This document shows, piece after piece, positions 9,682-19,900 of a stretch of 53,169 nt of DNA. This DNA comes from Clostridiaceae bacterium. GTDB lineage: Bacteria; Bacillota; Clostridia; Oscillospirales; Acutalibacteraceae. Positions within the stretch are counted from its first letter, which is position 1. Every line of letters begins with the position of its first letter. The translations under genes were made by a program, and so were the position numbers. The stretch covers positions 1 through 53,169 of the forward strand of contig JAEEWM010000025.1 of assembly GCA_016287385.1 (NCBI GenBank), in the 5' to 3' direction. The notes below the pieces were generated by a model. The model saw only the letters and a program-made list of their open reading frames with translations, was not told the origin of the DNA and did not search any database.

Positions 9682-9694
9682 GCCGCAAGGCGCG

Positions 9695-9749
9695 AATAAT
9701 GATAACGGAATGCGGATAAAGTTTTTATCCTTATTCCCGTATCATTATT
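9695..9749. repeat. Long imperfect inverted repeat upstream of the phosphatase-like gene
   Basis: Outer arms AATAATGATA / TATCATTATT (10 bp) and inner arms GGATAAA / TTTATCC (7 bp) flank a partly paired GGAAT/ATTCC core, with a 3-base GTT loop. The element ends 12 bases before the AGGGAGA ribosome binding site of the gene at 9779. It could be a leader hairpin, an operator or a small mobile repeat; one copy is seen here. Confidence 0.55.
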
Positions 9750-9778
9750 AAAGTTTATCAAAGGGAGATTCAACCGTT

Positions 9779-12700
9779 ATGTTAAAACCGAAAAAAATAC
9801 GAATGACAGGAGCGTTACTTGCCGTTTTACTGCTGTTTGCAACTTTGGCAATTCCTCTGCACAGCGCCGCCGCGTACAACGCGGACGGTGCGGTTCCGGT
9901 CGTGCGCGGCAGTTACTACGACCTGCCCGAAACGGTCGAAAGCTACGTTTCGTCGGGTAAAACGATTGAATTTGACCTGAATATACTGATTTCGGATACC
10001 GACGTTTGCAAGCTCGGGCTTTATGACGGCGGCACGTTTGTTTCAAACGAATTTCTCCTTAAAGACGGCGCGGACGAACTGAGTTTGACGACAAAGCCGC
10101 TTAAAGACGGTTGGTATCACTATATTATTTCGCTTGCCACCGTTCCTCACTCATCCGGGCAGGAAAACAACCCTGTTACGAGATTCCGCGCAAGAAGCAC
10201 CTTCCCTTCGGGCACACTTATAAACAATATCAGCGTAGGCGTGGACGTTCGGGCTCTTCCCGAGGCGTTTACCGAAGACTTTGATACCGTTACGCTCGCA
10301 GACCTCGGAATTGCGGGCACCGATTACAAAACCGCCGTTTCAAGCGGCACTTACACCTACAAGGGCAAATCCGAGACGAAATCCGCCGTTGTTAAATTCG
10401 GCTGGGCGGCAAATGTCACATCGGAAATCGACTGGAAGCTTGCCCTCGACACCTACTGGAACGCAAACTGTATGGTCTGGTTCAGACCGGACGCCATATA
10501 CTTCTGTCCGGGCGAGGGGCAGTACAGGGAGCTGTACGCCAAGCTCGACCCCGTGACGGAAGGCAGACACGAAGTCGAATTCGGCAGACTTCGCGTTACG
10601 GCGGGTCCGAATTACGGAAAGGATTATGTGTTCTTCAAATTGGACGGAGAAATTAAAGTCGGTAAATACACGGATTACTATCAGACGGAGGGCGGATACG
10701 TATCTCACAGCGAGAAGCTTACGACTCCGTCTTACACCGTTTGCTTCGTAAACGACGGCGTGGCGAAGCAGGGCTTTTCCGGCTTTGCGAAGCCCGACGA
10801 ATACGTTACCGATATCGATTACGTTAATATCGGCGATATCGTTCCGGGCGGCGTGGTAAAGGATACGGTACACGACGGTCACCTCGGCTACACCTATCCC
10901 TTTGAATCCGCGTCGGCAACCAAATCCACCGTTGTTAAGTTCGTGCTTCAAACCGGGAAATTCGCGGAAGGAAACCTCGATGGCTCGGTTATGGTCGTCG
11001 ATATCGGCGGCAACTGCGGCTTCTGCCGTTCTTATATCTCTTCGGGCAACAAGAAGAGCATTATGTTCGGCTGGGAAATCGACGGCTGCAGCAGCGGCAC
11101 GAAGAGTTATAAATTCGAGGAGAACACATGGTACGCCTTCGAGCAGGGCAGACTGCGCGTGACCTCGGGCGCAAACAAGGGCAGGGACTACGTATATCTT
11201 AAAATAGACGGCGAAGTCGTAAGTTCTTTTTACGGCGAGCCCGGGTCAAGACCGCTTCTGGGCGGCGATATTTACGTTGAAGCCACGCAAAACTTCCGTA
11301 TAGTCGGCTATAACGAGGTACGCGCGAAGTATTACGTTGACGATGAGCTTCTTTACGACCGGCTCTCGCAAAAGGGCTTTCCCGCGAAACAGCCCGCCGA
11401 CCCCAAGAAGGACGGCAGTTATTTCGTTGGCTGGTACACTGCGAAAACCGGCGGCACACTGTTTGATTTTGCAAAGACAAAGCTTGACGGCAACATAAAT
11501 CTCTACGCGCGCTTTACCGATGAGACCGTAACGGCGACCTTCGACCCGGCAAACGGCGACGCTTCTTTCAGCGTGCCTTCGGGCAAAAACTGCCTTGTGA
11601 CCGCGCCGGCGACCCCCGCGTATACAGACGGCGTGTACGAGTACGTTTTCGCCGGCTGGAAGAACGAAACCACCGGCAAAATATTCGATTTTGCAAGCGA
11701 CCGGATAAGCGAGGACACCTCGTTTACCGCGCAATATAAGGAAAAAGAATACTTTGTAAGCTACTACGCAAACGGAAAGCTCGTCAAAGAGGTTCCGTTT
11801 GTAATGAGTGATCCCACGGTCGAGGGCAAAGAGCCCGCCGTTCCCGCCGTGCCGAACGCCACCGGCGTATGGGAGGCGCACAGTGTAAGCGCGCTTACCG
11901 GCAATATGACGGTAAACGCCGTTTATACCGTAACGCCGCCGTCCGCGGCGACCGGCATAAATCTTCAAACCTATTCGGGCGGCAGGATTTATCTTAACAC
12001 CGATACCGTACACGATTTTCTTTCGACCGATACGCAGAAGCAGTCGGATTTTGTCAGAGAATTCTGCGCTTCGCCGCACGAGTATCAGGACCACCAGAAC
12101 ACCGCGTTCAAGTGGAGCGACAGCGGCAAAAACAGCTCTTATACCGTCTACTTTGCCGATAACAAGAGCTTTAAGAACGCGTACATCGTCACCGCGAACA
12201 AGGCTTCGCTTATAAACGAAGCGGGCATATTTGTTCCCGGCAAGACATATTACTGGTTCGTTTGCGGCAACACTACCGGCAAATGCAGCGCGGTAGATAA
12301 CTTCACGGTCGTCAATACGCCGATACGTTATATTACCGCGGGCAACGTTATAAATATGCGAGACCTCGGCGGTCAGGTAAACGGCGCCGGCGACAGGGTA
12401 AAATACGAACTCGTTTACCGCGGCGCCGCGCTCGACGAGTACACCTCCCACGTTGACGATACCGCCCGCGGCGTATTCAGCTATCTCGGTATCAATTCCG
12501 AAATAGAGCTTCGCGGCGGCATGAACCACGCATATACCGGTTGGGACGAAAACAACCCGAACGTAAACTACATAAAGGGTGCGATGTATCAGGAGATACT
12601 TTCGCTTGACGCCGAACAGAAAGAGCAGTACAGGTCCACCTTCCACGCAATGGCGGACGAAAGCAACTATCCGTTCTATTTCCACTGCTCCGCCGGTGCT

Positions 12701-15169
12701 GACAGAACCGGTACGTTCGCTTACCTGCTTTACGGACTGCTTGGCGTTTCGTACGATGATATCCGTCCCGAATATGAGCTTACCTCTTTCAGCGCGATAG
12801 GCATGAGACCTGCTGACCGTTACAGTCAGGGCTTTGCGATTGATACGACCAACGCTCAGATGATAGAGCAGTACAGCGGCGGTACGGGCGATCTGCAAAC
12901 GGCGGTATACAACTTCCTTACGAATTATGTGGGCGTAAGCGCCGCCGACCTTGAAGCCATTAAGGATATAATGCTCGAAAAAGGCGCGACGCCCAACGAT
13001 AAACCGTACACCCTTACCGTGGACGTTCTCGGTAAGAAGTACACCTATCAGGCGTTTGACGGCATTTACTTCATGCCCGAGAAGCCGCAGGCGATTGGCA
13101 AGATATTCAACGGTTTTTATAACGGCAGCAAGAAATATGACGGTTACGCGAAAAGCGACCTTAATTTAGTTGCAAAATTCAGCGATATGCAGTTTGAGCC
13201 TTACGATACCATTACCCTTAAAGATTTAGGGTTTAAGGAAAGTAAAGTGCTTAACCGCACCAACACGGTCTGCACCTACGAAAAAACCGCCGAAAGCGGC
13301 GGAAGACTGCTTCAGTTCGGCTTAGAGCCGGTAGGCGATATGAACGGCGGCGACGGACCGCAGTTATCGTTTACCAACGACTGGTCAAAAAACAGCTTCG
13401 CGAGGGTATGGTTCCAGACCAACACGAATTCCTGCGCCTATTACAGCGGCGTTCTCGGCTCGGGTCCGGATATTATGAAAATGCTGTTACTCGAAGCGGG
13501 CAGGCAGTACGATATACAGTTTGCCATACGCGTTATGAAGAATAAGGGCTACGAGGGCAAAAAGGTCTTTGAGGTCACCGTAAACGGCGAATTGCTGGTT
13601 CAGTACATCGGCTGTAACGCGGACCTTAGCGACAACCTGATTTACTTCCACGGCGGCACCGGCTCGGCGTATCTCATAAACAAGCCGGTATATAAGACCG
13701 TAAGATTTTATGACGGCGACAAGCTTATAGACAGCCGTACGGTAGAGCGTTGCGGTCTGCTTCCCGAAATAAAAGAACCGGCGGCTAAAGGCGGTGTTCC
13801 CTTCGCCGGCTGGTATACCGAAAAGACCGGCGGAAAGCTCTGGGATGAAAACGAAGACGTCGTATACAGCGATATGAACCTCTACGCGCGCTTTGCCGAC
13901 GTAAGAGTCATTACCGCGTACGTCGACGGCAAGAAACTAACCTATCGTGTTCAGGTCGGCAAGACGCTCGACGAGCTTCCGAAGCCCAAGAAGGCGGGAC
14001 ACGTCTTTACCGGCTGGACGGTGAACGGTCAGCCTTTCACCGGCAAGGTCACTTCAAAAATGGCGGTGACCGCCGCGTTTGAGGAGTACAGCTTCGATGA
14101 TTACGATGAACTCAGTCTGCGCGATATCGGAGTGACCGGCGACCTCGACTTTGCCGTTTTCGGCGACCGCCATACCAGAGGATACAACTATTATAAGGCG
14201 GCAAAAACCGGAGGCAGAGTATTTAAGGGAATTTATATTCCGAGCAATAATATGATGAACGGTCCGCAGGTCAGCTTCTCGACCAAGTGGGACGAAAACT
14301 ACTATTCAAAGCTCTACTTTACCAAATACGATATGCTTTACGTTTATTCAAGCGGTATCGACGGCGGTCTGCCGACCTTAAAGCTCGATACCGAGCTTGC
14401 CGGCGGAAAGGAGTATCCGTTCGAGATAGGCGTGCGCGTGCTCAACAACAAGGGTTATAAGGGCGTTAAGGTGCTCACCGTATATGTAAACGGCGAACTG
14501 ATTTTTGAGGAATTTGATAACGGCACCAACCTTGAAGGAGACACGGTATTCATCCAGGGCATGCCGAACACCGGCGTTTTCCGCAACGTGGATATATACA
14601 AGACCGTATCGTTCTACGACGGCGACAGATTGCTTTCTTCACAGAAGCTTCTGCGCGGCTCGACCGCAAGGTCGATAGGCAAACTTGCCGACAAGGGCGA
14701 CCGGCTCTTTATGGGCTGGTATACCGAATTCGGCGTAGAATGGGATTTCGCCACCGACGGCATTTACCTTGACACCGTGCTTAAAGCCAAATATCAGAAG
14801 CGCACATATCCCGTTTTGCTGATGGTGGACGGCGTGCTTTATAAGCGCCTTAACATCACCGCGGGCGATCGCGCCGATATATTCGATATACCGGAAAAGG
14901 ACGGCTATGAGTTTGATAAGTGGCTGAGTGAGGACGGTGCCGAGTATGATATGCAAACGCCGGTCAACGCGCCGGTCACACTGCTCGCAAGCTTTAAGCC
15001 GGCGGCGGTGAAGCCCGCGATAGACGAAAACGGCGTCGGGATTAAAGACGGCGGCGACGCCGCGGACAAAACGGATATTAAATACATACTGTTCGGCGCG
15101 GGCGGACTGCTGCTTATTGCCGCGGAAGTTTTCGTAATAATTCTCAAAAAGCGTTCCGAAAAACAGTAA
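9779..15169 (+). CDS. Giant surface protein with InlB-like repeats, shared modules and a tyrosine-phosphatase-like domain
   Basis: 1796 aa; ATG at 9779 after AAGGGAGA. A signal peptide (~1-31) is followed by an N-terminal beta domain and two diverged copies of the region's shared module (~165-330, ~341-515). InlB/Listeria-Bacteroides-type repeats with GWYTxKTGG or FAGW motifs follow (~515-720), then a likely Fn3-type domain (~720-855). Next is a phosphatase of the PTP/DSP fold (~855-1070) with NMRDLGG and the P-loop HCSAGADRTG, catalytic Cys970. Two more shared modules (~1140-1310, ~1439-1605) alternate with further InlB-like repeats. A hydrophobic segment (~1768-1789) followed by KKRSEKQ anchors the C-terminus in the membrane; no LPXTG motif is seen. 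The phosphatase would face outside, so its target is probably extracellular phosphate (glycan or phospholipid head group) rather than phosphotyrosine; this is inference. Confidence 0.85.
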   Translation: MLKPKKIRMTGALLAVLLLFATLAIPLHSAAAYNADGAVPVVRGSYYDLPETVESYVSSGKTIEFDLNILISDTDVCKLGLYDGGTFVSNEFLLKDGADELSLTTKPLKDGWYHYIISLATVPHSSGQENNPVTRFRARSTFPSGTLINNISVGVDVRALPEAFTEDFDTVTLADLGIAGTDYKTAVSSGTYTYKGKSETKSAVVKFGWAANVTSEIDWKLALDTYWNANCMVWFRPDAIYFCPGEGQYRELYAKLDPVTEGRHEVEFGRLRVTAGPNYGKDYVFFKLDGEIKVGKYTDYYQTEGGYVSHSEKLTTPSYTVCFVNDGVAKQGFSGFAKPDEYVTDIDYVNIGDIVPGGVVKDTVHDGHLGYTYPFESASATKSTVVKFVLQTGKFAEGNLDGSVMVVDIGGNCGFCRSYISSGNKKSIMFGWEIDGCSSGTKSYKFEENTWYAFEQGRLRVTSGANKGRDYVYLKIDGEVVSSFYGEPGSRPLLGGDIYVEATQNFRIVGYNEVRAKYYVDDELLYDRLSQKGFPAKQPADPKKDGSYFVGWYTAKTGGTLFDFAKTKLDGNINLYARFTDETVTATFDPANGDASFSVPSGKNCLVTAPATPAYTDGVYEYVFAGWKNETTGKIFDFASDRISEDTSFTAQYKEKEYFVSYYANGKLVKEVPFVMSDPTVEGKEPAVPAVPNATGVWEAHSVSALTGNMTVNAVYTVTPPSAATGINLQTYSGGRIYLNTDTVHDFLSTDTQKQSDFVREFCASPHEYQDHQNTAFKWSDSGKNSSYTVYFADNKSFKNAYIVTANKASLINEAGIFVPGKTYYWFVCGNTTGKCSAVDNFTVVNTPIRYITAGNVINMRDLGGQVNGAGDRVKYELVYRGAALDEYTSHVDDTARGVFSYLGINSEIELRGGMNHAYTGWDENNPNVNYIKGAMYQEILSLDAEQKEQYRSTFHAMADESNYPFYFHCSAGADRTGTFAYLLYGLLGVSYDDIRPEYELTSFSAIGMRPADRYSQGFAIDTTNAQMIEQYSGGTGDLQTAVYNFLTNYVGVSAADLEAIKDIMLEKGATPNDKPYTLTVDVLGKKYTYQAFDGIYFMPEKPQAIGKIFNGFYNGSKKYDGYAKSDLNLVAKFSDMQFEPYDTITLKDLGFKESKVLNRTNTVCTYEKTAESGGRLLQFGLEPVGDMNGGDGPQLSFTNDWSKNSFARVWFQTNTNSCAYYSGVLGSGPDIMKMLLLEAGRQYDIQFAIRVMKNKGYEGKKVFEVTVNGELLVQYIGCNADLSDNLIYFHGGTGSAYLINKPVYKTVRFYDGDKLIDSRTVERCGLLPEIKEPAAKGGVPFAGWYTEKTGGKLWDENEDVVYSDMNLYARFADVRVITAYVDGKKLTYRVQVGKTLDELPKPKKAGHVFTGWTVNGQPFTGKVTSKMAVTAAFEEYSFDDYDELSLRDIGVTGDLDFAVFGDRHTRGYNYYKAAKTGGRVFKGIYIPSNNMMNGPQVSFSTKWDENYYSKLYFTKYDMLYVYSSGIDGGLPTLKLDTELAGGKEYPFEIGVRVLNNKGYKGVKVLTVYVNGELIFEEFDNGTNLEGDTVFIQGMPNTGVFRNVDIYKTVSFYDGDRLLSSQKLLRGSTARSIGKLADKGDRLFMGWYTEFGVEWDFATDGIYLDTVLKAKYQKRTYPVLLMVDGVLYKRLNITAGDRADIFDIPEKDGYEFDKWLSEDGAEYDMQTPVNAPVTLLASFKPAAVKPAIDENGVGIKDGGDAADKTDIKYILFGAGGLLLIAAEVFVIILKKRSEKQ

Positions 15170-15176
15170 AACGAGG

Positions 15177-15216
15177 TGGTCAGCCGTATTTCCGAAAGGG
15201 TCCGGCTGACCATTTT
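15177..15216 (+). terminator. Rho-independent terminator ending region A
   Basis: TGGTCAGCCG (15177-15186) pairs with CGGCTGACCA (15203-15212), 10 bp, followed by TTTTAA. It starts 8 bases past the stop of the gene at 9779-15169. Confidence 0.75.
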
Positions 15217-15346
15217 AACGGATTTTTGCGGGAACCGGCGGTCAAAAAAGCAAAAAAATCTTTGCCGGTTAAAAGAAAAACTTTATTTTACCGCAGAAAT
15301 GCGGTATTATCATAATTAAGGAAAGACAGAGAACAGGGAAATAAAT

Positions 15347-16294
15347 ATGGTACTGGGATTTGATATCGGGGGAACAAAATGCGCCGCGGTAACGGCAGAT
15401 GTGAGCGGCGATAACATCACCGTCACGGCAAAGGAAAAAATACCGACCGATTTGAAAATTAAACCGGAGGAAATGTTAGACCGGCTTATCGCTCTGGCGG
15501 ATAAGCTTTGCGCGGGCGAAGTCCCCGAACGCATAGGAATATCCTGCGGCGGGCCGCTTGATTCAAAAAAAGGTCTCATCCTTTCGCCGCCTAATCTTCC
15601 GGGCTGGGATAACGTGCCGGCGTCGGAAATCATAGGAGAACACTACGGCGTGCCGGTGCGCCTTCAAAACGACGCTAACGCCTGTGCCGTCGCCGAATGG
15701 AAATTCGGCGCGGGGCGCGGCTTTAACAATATCGTTTTTCTCACCTTCGGTACGGGGCTCGGCGCGGGACTTATTCTCGGCGGCAGGCTGTACGTCGGCG
15801 CAAACGACAACGCCGGCGAGGTAGGGCATATAAGACTTGAAAATTCGGGTCCCGTGGGGTACGGCAAGGCGGGCTCGTTCGAGGGCTTTTGCAGCGGCGG
15901 CGGTATAGCGCAGTCAGGGTACGCGCTTGCCCTCGAAAAATCGCGGCAGGGCGAAACGCCTTTGTACTATTCGCCCGGTATGAGTAAAGATGAAGTAACG
16001 GCTAAAAGTATCGCCGAAGCCGCCGAAAAGGGCGATAAAACCGCTCTTGAGGTTTACAGAATCTGCGGCGAGCACCTCGGGAAAGGACTTTCGGTTTTGA
16101 TAGACGTCTTAAATCCCGAGCGCATTATAATCGGCAGTATCTTTGCCAGGTCAAAAGACCTTTTGTGGAGCGCCGCGGCAAAAGTGATAGAAAAAGAGGC
16201 GTTAAAATGCAGCGCGCAATGCTGCGAGATTGTGCCGGCACAGCTCGGCGAGCACATAGGCGATTACGCGGCGGTTGCGACCGCCCTGCTTTAA
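15347..16294 (+). CDS. ROK-family sugar kinase, zinc-motif-less type
   Basis: 315 aa, cytoplasmic. It probably phosphorylates a hexose such as mannose, fructose or glucose with ATP. Residues 4-12 give the phosphate-binding loop GFDIGGTKC, ISCGGPL lies near 65, QNDANA carries the likely catalytic Asp109, and LTFGTGLGAG (132-141) is the second nucleotide-binding motif. The family Zn-binding CxCGxxGC signature expected after GEVGHI is absent; instead the sequence reads GYGKAGSFEGFCSG (171-184). First gene of a tight operon with the SIS isomerase (12-base gap). It starts at ATG 15347 after an A-rich stretch with AGGGA upstream. The upstream gap 15213-15346 is AT-rich with a TATTAT box at 15305 but no convincing -35. 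Substrate is not readable from the sequence. Confidence 0.88.
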   Translation: MVLGFDIGGTKCAAVTADVSGDNITVTAKEKIPTDLKIKPEEMLDRLIALADKLCAGEVPERIGISCGGPLDSKKGLILSPPNLPGWDNVPASEIIGEHYGVPVRLQNDANACAVAEWKFGAGRGFNNIVFLTFGTGLGAGLILGGRLYVGANDNAGEVGHIRLENSGPVGYGKAGSFEGFCSGGGIAQSGYALALEKSRQGETPLYYSPGMSKDEVTAKSIAEAAEKGDKTALEVYRICGEHLGKGLSVLIDVLNPERIIIGSIFARSKDLLWSAAAKVIEKEALKCSAQCCEIVPAQLGEHIGDYAAVATALL

Positions 16295-16306
16295 GGAGAG
16301 AGTAAA

Positions 16307-16927
16307 TTGAGTTTGTACGGACGACATGTATCTTTGATCGCGGCAAAGCCGGATATTGAAAGGGCGAAGGAAGCGATTATAAAAGCGTTTGAGACGGGCG
16401 GCAAGCTGCTGCTTTGCGGCAACGGCGGCTCCTGCGCCGACTGCGAGCATATCGTGGGCGAGCTTATGAAGGGCTTTATGCGCAAGAGGGAGCTGCCCGA
16501 GGAAAAGAAGCTTGAAATGATAAAAAACGCGGATTTTATTGACAGGGAGTGGCTCTGCCAGCTGCAAGGCGGTCTGCCTGCGATATCTCTGCCCTCGGCG
16601 GCGGCGCTTAACACCGCCTTCTGTAACGACGTAAATCCCGAGCTTATATATGCCCAGCAGCTTATGGGACTCGGCAAAAGCGGCGATGTTCTTTTATGTA
16701 TAAGCACATCGGGCAACTCAAAGAACGTATGCGCCGCGGCGACCGTGGGAAGGGCGCTCGGCATCACGGTCATAGGTCTTACCGGCAAAAGCGGCGGACG
16801 GCTTAAAGAAATAGCGGACATCTGTATTTGCGTGCCCGAAACCGAGACCTACAAGGTGCAGGAGCTTCATTTGCCGGTATATCATTATATCTGTGCCGAA
16901 GCCGAAAAATATTTTTTTGATGACTGA
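16307..16927 (+). CDS. SIS-domain sugar-phosphate isomerase (phosphoheptose-isomerase-like)
   Basis: 206 aa. The start is a TTG at 16307 behind AAGGAGAGAG; no better ATG is near. The SIS fold is shown by LLCGNGGSCADCEH (35-48), the phosphate-binding CISTSGNSKN (131-140) and VIGLTGKSGG (155-164). It resembles the GmhA/sedoheptulose-7-phosphate isomerase group, but an insert at ~60-90 and the catabolic operon suggest action on a hexose phosphate released by the mannosidase or kinase. Cytoplasmic. It lies 12 bases after the kinase and 23 bases before the GH38 gene. The SIS fold is certain; the exact substrate is open. Confidence 0.83.
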   Translation: MSLYGRHVSLIAAKPDIERAKEAIIKAFETGGKLLLCGNGGSCADCEHIVGELMKGFMRKRELPEEKKLEMIKNADFIDREWLCQLQGGLPAISLPSAAALNTAFCNDVNPELIYAQQLMGLGKSGDVLLCISTSGNSKNVCAAATVGRALGITVIGLTGKSGGRLKEIADICICVPETETYKVQELHLPVYHYICAEAEKYFFDD

Positions 16928-16950
16928 CGTGTAAAACGGGGGCGTTTGTT

Positions 16951-19900
16951 TTGGAATTTTATACTCGAAAAACCGTCGACAAGGTAAAAAGACTGTACGG
17001 TGAGTACAAAAAGTTTTTATACAGTAAGGTTTCACAGCTTCCCTGTGAGATATCCGAAATACCCGCGCCGGAGAATACTCCGCAGGCGCGTGCGCGCTTT
17101 TCGTCCGAAATGCCCGAAAGCGGCTGGCGCAAAGTAACCCCGGGCGACAGGTGGGGCGGCGAGTTTTGCTACGCCTGGATACGCTCGCAGTTTACCGTAA
17201 CAAAGGAGCTTGACGGAAAAGCGCTGTTTTTAATACCCGATACGGGTCTTGTGGAAGGTTTGCTGTTTCTCAACGGCAAGCCCTCCGGTATTTTTGATTT
17301 TTGCCCCGATATCCCGGGCGATTCACGGCTTCACGACGTTCAGCCGCTGACCTTTTGCGCAAAAGCGGGCGAGAGGTTTGATATCGCCGTCGAGTGCTAC
17401 GCGGGGCATAAAGTGCCCGGCACAAACCCCTATGATAACGGCGGGGTGACCGAATGGAGTCTTTATCCCGAAAACGTCGTTCACACGTTTAATTCCTTGG
17501 ACGTTGTTCTGCGTGACGTGGACGTTGCGGAATTTCTTATGCTTCACAGGACCGTAGCGCAGATAATAGACCTTTACAGGGAAGACAGCGGCACTCACGC
17601 GGCGGCGGTGAACGCCTTTTGCGAGATTTTCAAAATACTGCCGCTTCACCCCGGCGAAGTCGATTTTGATTTGAACAGCTCGCTTAAAAAAGCGAATGAG
17701 ATATTAAGGGGCGTAACGGACAGAAAAGGCGGCGGCGACGAATTCGGCTACGTCGGACTTGTCGGACACAGTCACCTCGATACCGCGTGGCTCTGGCCCG
17801 TCCGCGAGACGCTTCACAAAGCGGCGAGGACATTTTCCAACGCTTTAAGGATAATGGAGCGGTACCCCGATTATCACTATATTCAAAGCTCTGTGCTCTA
17901 CATTGACTGGATGAGGGAGCACTACCCCGATATTTACGAGGACATAAAAAAAAGAACCGCCGAGGGCAGATGGGAGCCGAACGGCGGCTCCTGGGTAGAA
18001 TTTGATAACAATATGCCTGCGGGCGAGTATATAATAAGGCAGTTTTTGCTCGGTCAGCGGTATACGCGGGAAAATCTCGGCTATACGGCGGACTGTTTCT
18101 GGCAGCCGGATACCTTCGGCTATTCCGCCGCCATGCCGCAGATACTTAAAAAATGCGGCATAAAGTATTTTCTTACCACCAAGCTTTCCTGGAACGAGGC
18201 AAACGTCTTTCCGCACGATTCGTTTATCTGGCGCGGGCTGGACGGCACGGAAATACTTACCCATTTCAACATCACACACGCGTGGCCGGACGTTAAAGAC
18301 ATTAAAAACGCGCTGTGCTGGATAAGACACCCCGAGGTTTCAAATATGAAGCTTTTGGCTTACGGCTACGGCGACGGCGGCGGCGGTCCGAGCTACGCGA
18401 TGCTCGAAAGTGAAAAAGCCGTCAAGGGTATGGCGGGTATGCCGGAGCTTGAAAGCACCACGGTAAGCGCGTTTATGAAGCGGCTTCAAAGCACGGCGAA
18501 AAATCTGCCGGTTTTTTCGGGCGAGCTGTATCTTGAACTGCACCGCGGCGCGCTTACGCAAATGCACGAAATAAAGCGCTCCAACCGCCTGCTCGAAAGG
18601 GCGATACACGATTACGAGTTTTTATCGGTAACAAGCGGCGGTTTCGACCGCGCTCTGCGCGATAAAACGCTTAAAACCCTGCTTACAAACCAGTTTCATG
18701 ATATACTGCCGGGAACCTGCATAGCCGACGCGCACGACGTCGCGATTTATGAAAACAAAACGGCGATAAAGGAAATAAGTGGCGCGGCGGCGCGTCTGTT
18801 TAACGGCGACGGCAGGACTGTCAGCGTATGCAATACCCTTTCGTTTGACCGCGGCGACCAGATAATAATCAAAAATAAAGATTTTATACCCGATAACCGT
18901 ATTGTTCAGCAATATACCGATGTTTACGGCGATAAATGCACCGCCGTTTCGGGGGTTACGCTTCCGCCTTTTTCGGTTTTGGAGCTTAAAGCCGGCGCGG
19001 CGAAGGCGGCGGAATGTCCTTTCAAGGTTGAGGGAGACCTGATTTCCACACCGTTTGCCGATATCGTTTTGAAAAACGGGCGTTTCGTCTCTTATAAAAC
19101 GAAGAGCGGCGCCGAGGCGGTATCTGACCCGGATATCCCGCTTAACACCCTTTATTTCGGCGAGGATATTCCCGGCGCGTGGGATAACTGGGATATAGAT
19201 TACGACCAGGCGTATAAAATGCGCCCCGTGGCGGAGTGCCTTTCAAGCGAGGTAATATCTGCGGGCGCGCTTCAGCTTCGCGTTCGCGTCAAATACGCGT
19301 TCGGCAGGTCGACGCTTACCGAGGATATAGTTTTCTATTCGGATACTCCGCGCATAGATTTCGAGGCGCTTGTCGACTGGAACGATCCTCACTCGCTCTT
19401 AAAGGTCGGCTTTAAGGTCAACGTCCTGTCCGACAAGGCGAGGTTTGAAACCCAGTTCGGCAACGTAAAAAGACCTACGCACGATAATTACCCGACCGAT
19501 AAAACGCAGTTTGAGGTATGCAACCACAAATGGACCGACCTTTCCGATACGCGTTTCGGCGCGGCGATACTCAACGACTGTAAGTACGGTATTTCGGTAG
19601 ACGGAAACGATATGCGGCTGACTCTGCACAAGGGCGGCTGCCGCCCCGACCCGCGAGGCGATAAAGGCGTTCATAGGTTTACCTATTCTCTGCTCGTTCA
19701 CGAAGCGGCGTTTTCCGCCGAATCGGTAATAAAGCCCGCCTATATGCTCAACTACCCCGCGCTTGTCTTTGAGGGGACCGCGGACTGTAAATACGGCGAG
19801 CCGCTTATCGCGGTTGACGCGGACAACGTAATAATAGAGGCGATAAAGCCCGCCGAGGATAAGGACGGCTTCATAGCCCGCGTTTACGAGGCGGAGGGAA

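Noticed and set aside
11246-12898. 550-codon open frame on the minus strand
   Set aside because: It lies fully inside the phosphatase-like giant gene, has a composition typical of an antisense shadow of GC-rich coding DNA, and shows no domain.
15080-15169. Sortase anchor at the end of the phosphatase-like giant
   Set aside because: A hydrophobic segment and basic tail are present, but there is no LPXTG-like motif before it, so a plain membrane anchor is more likely.
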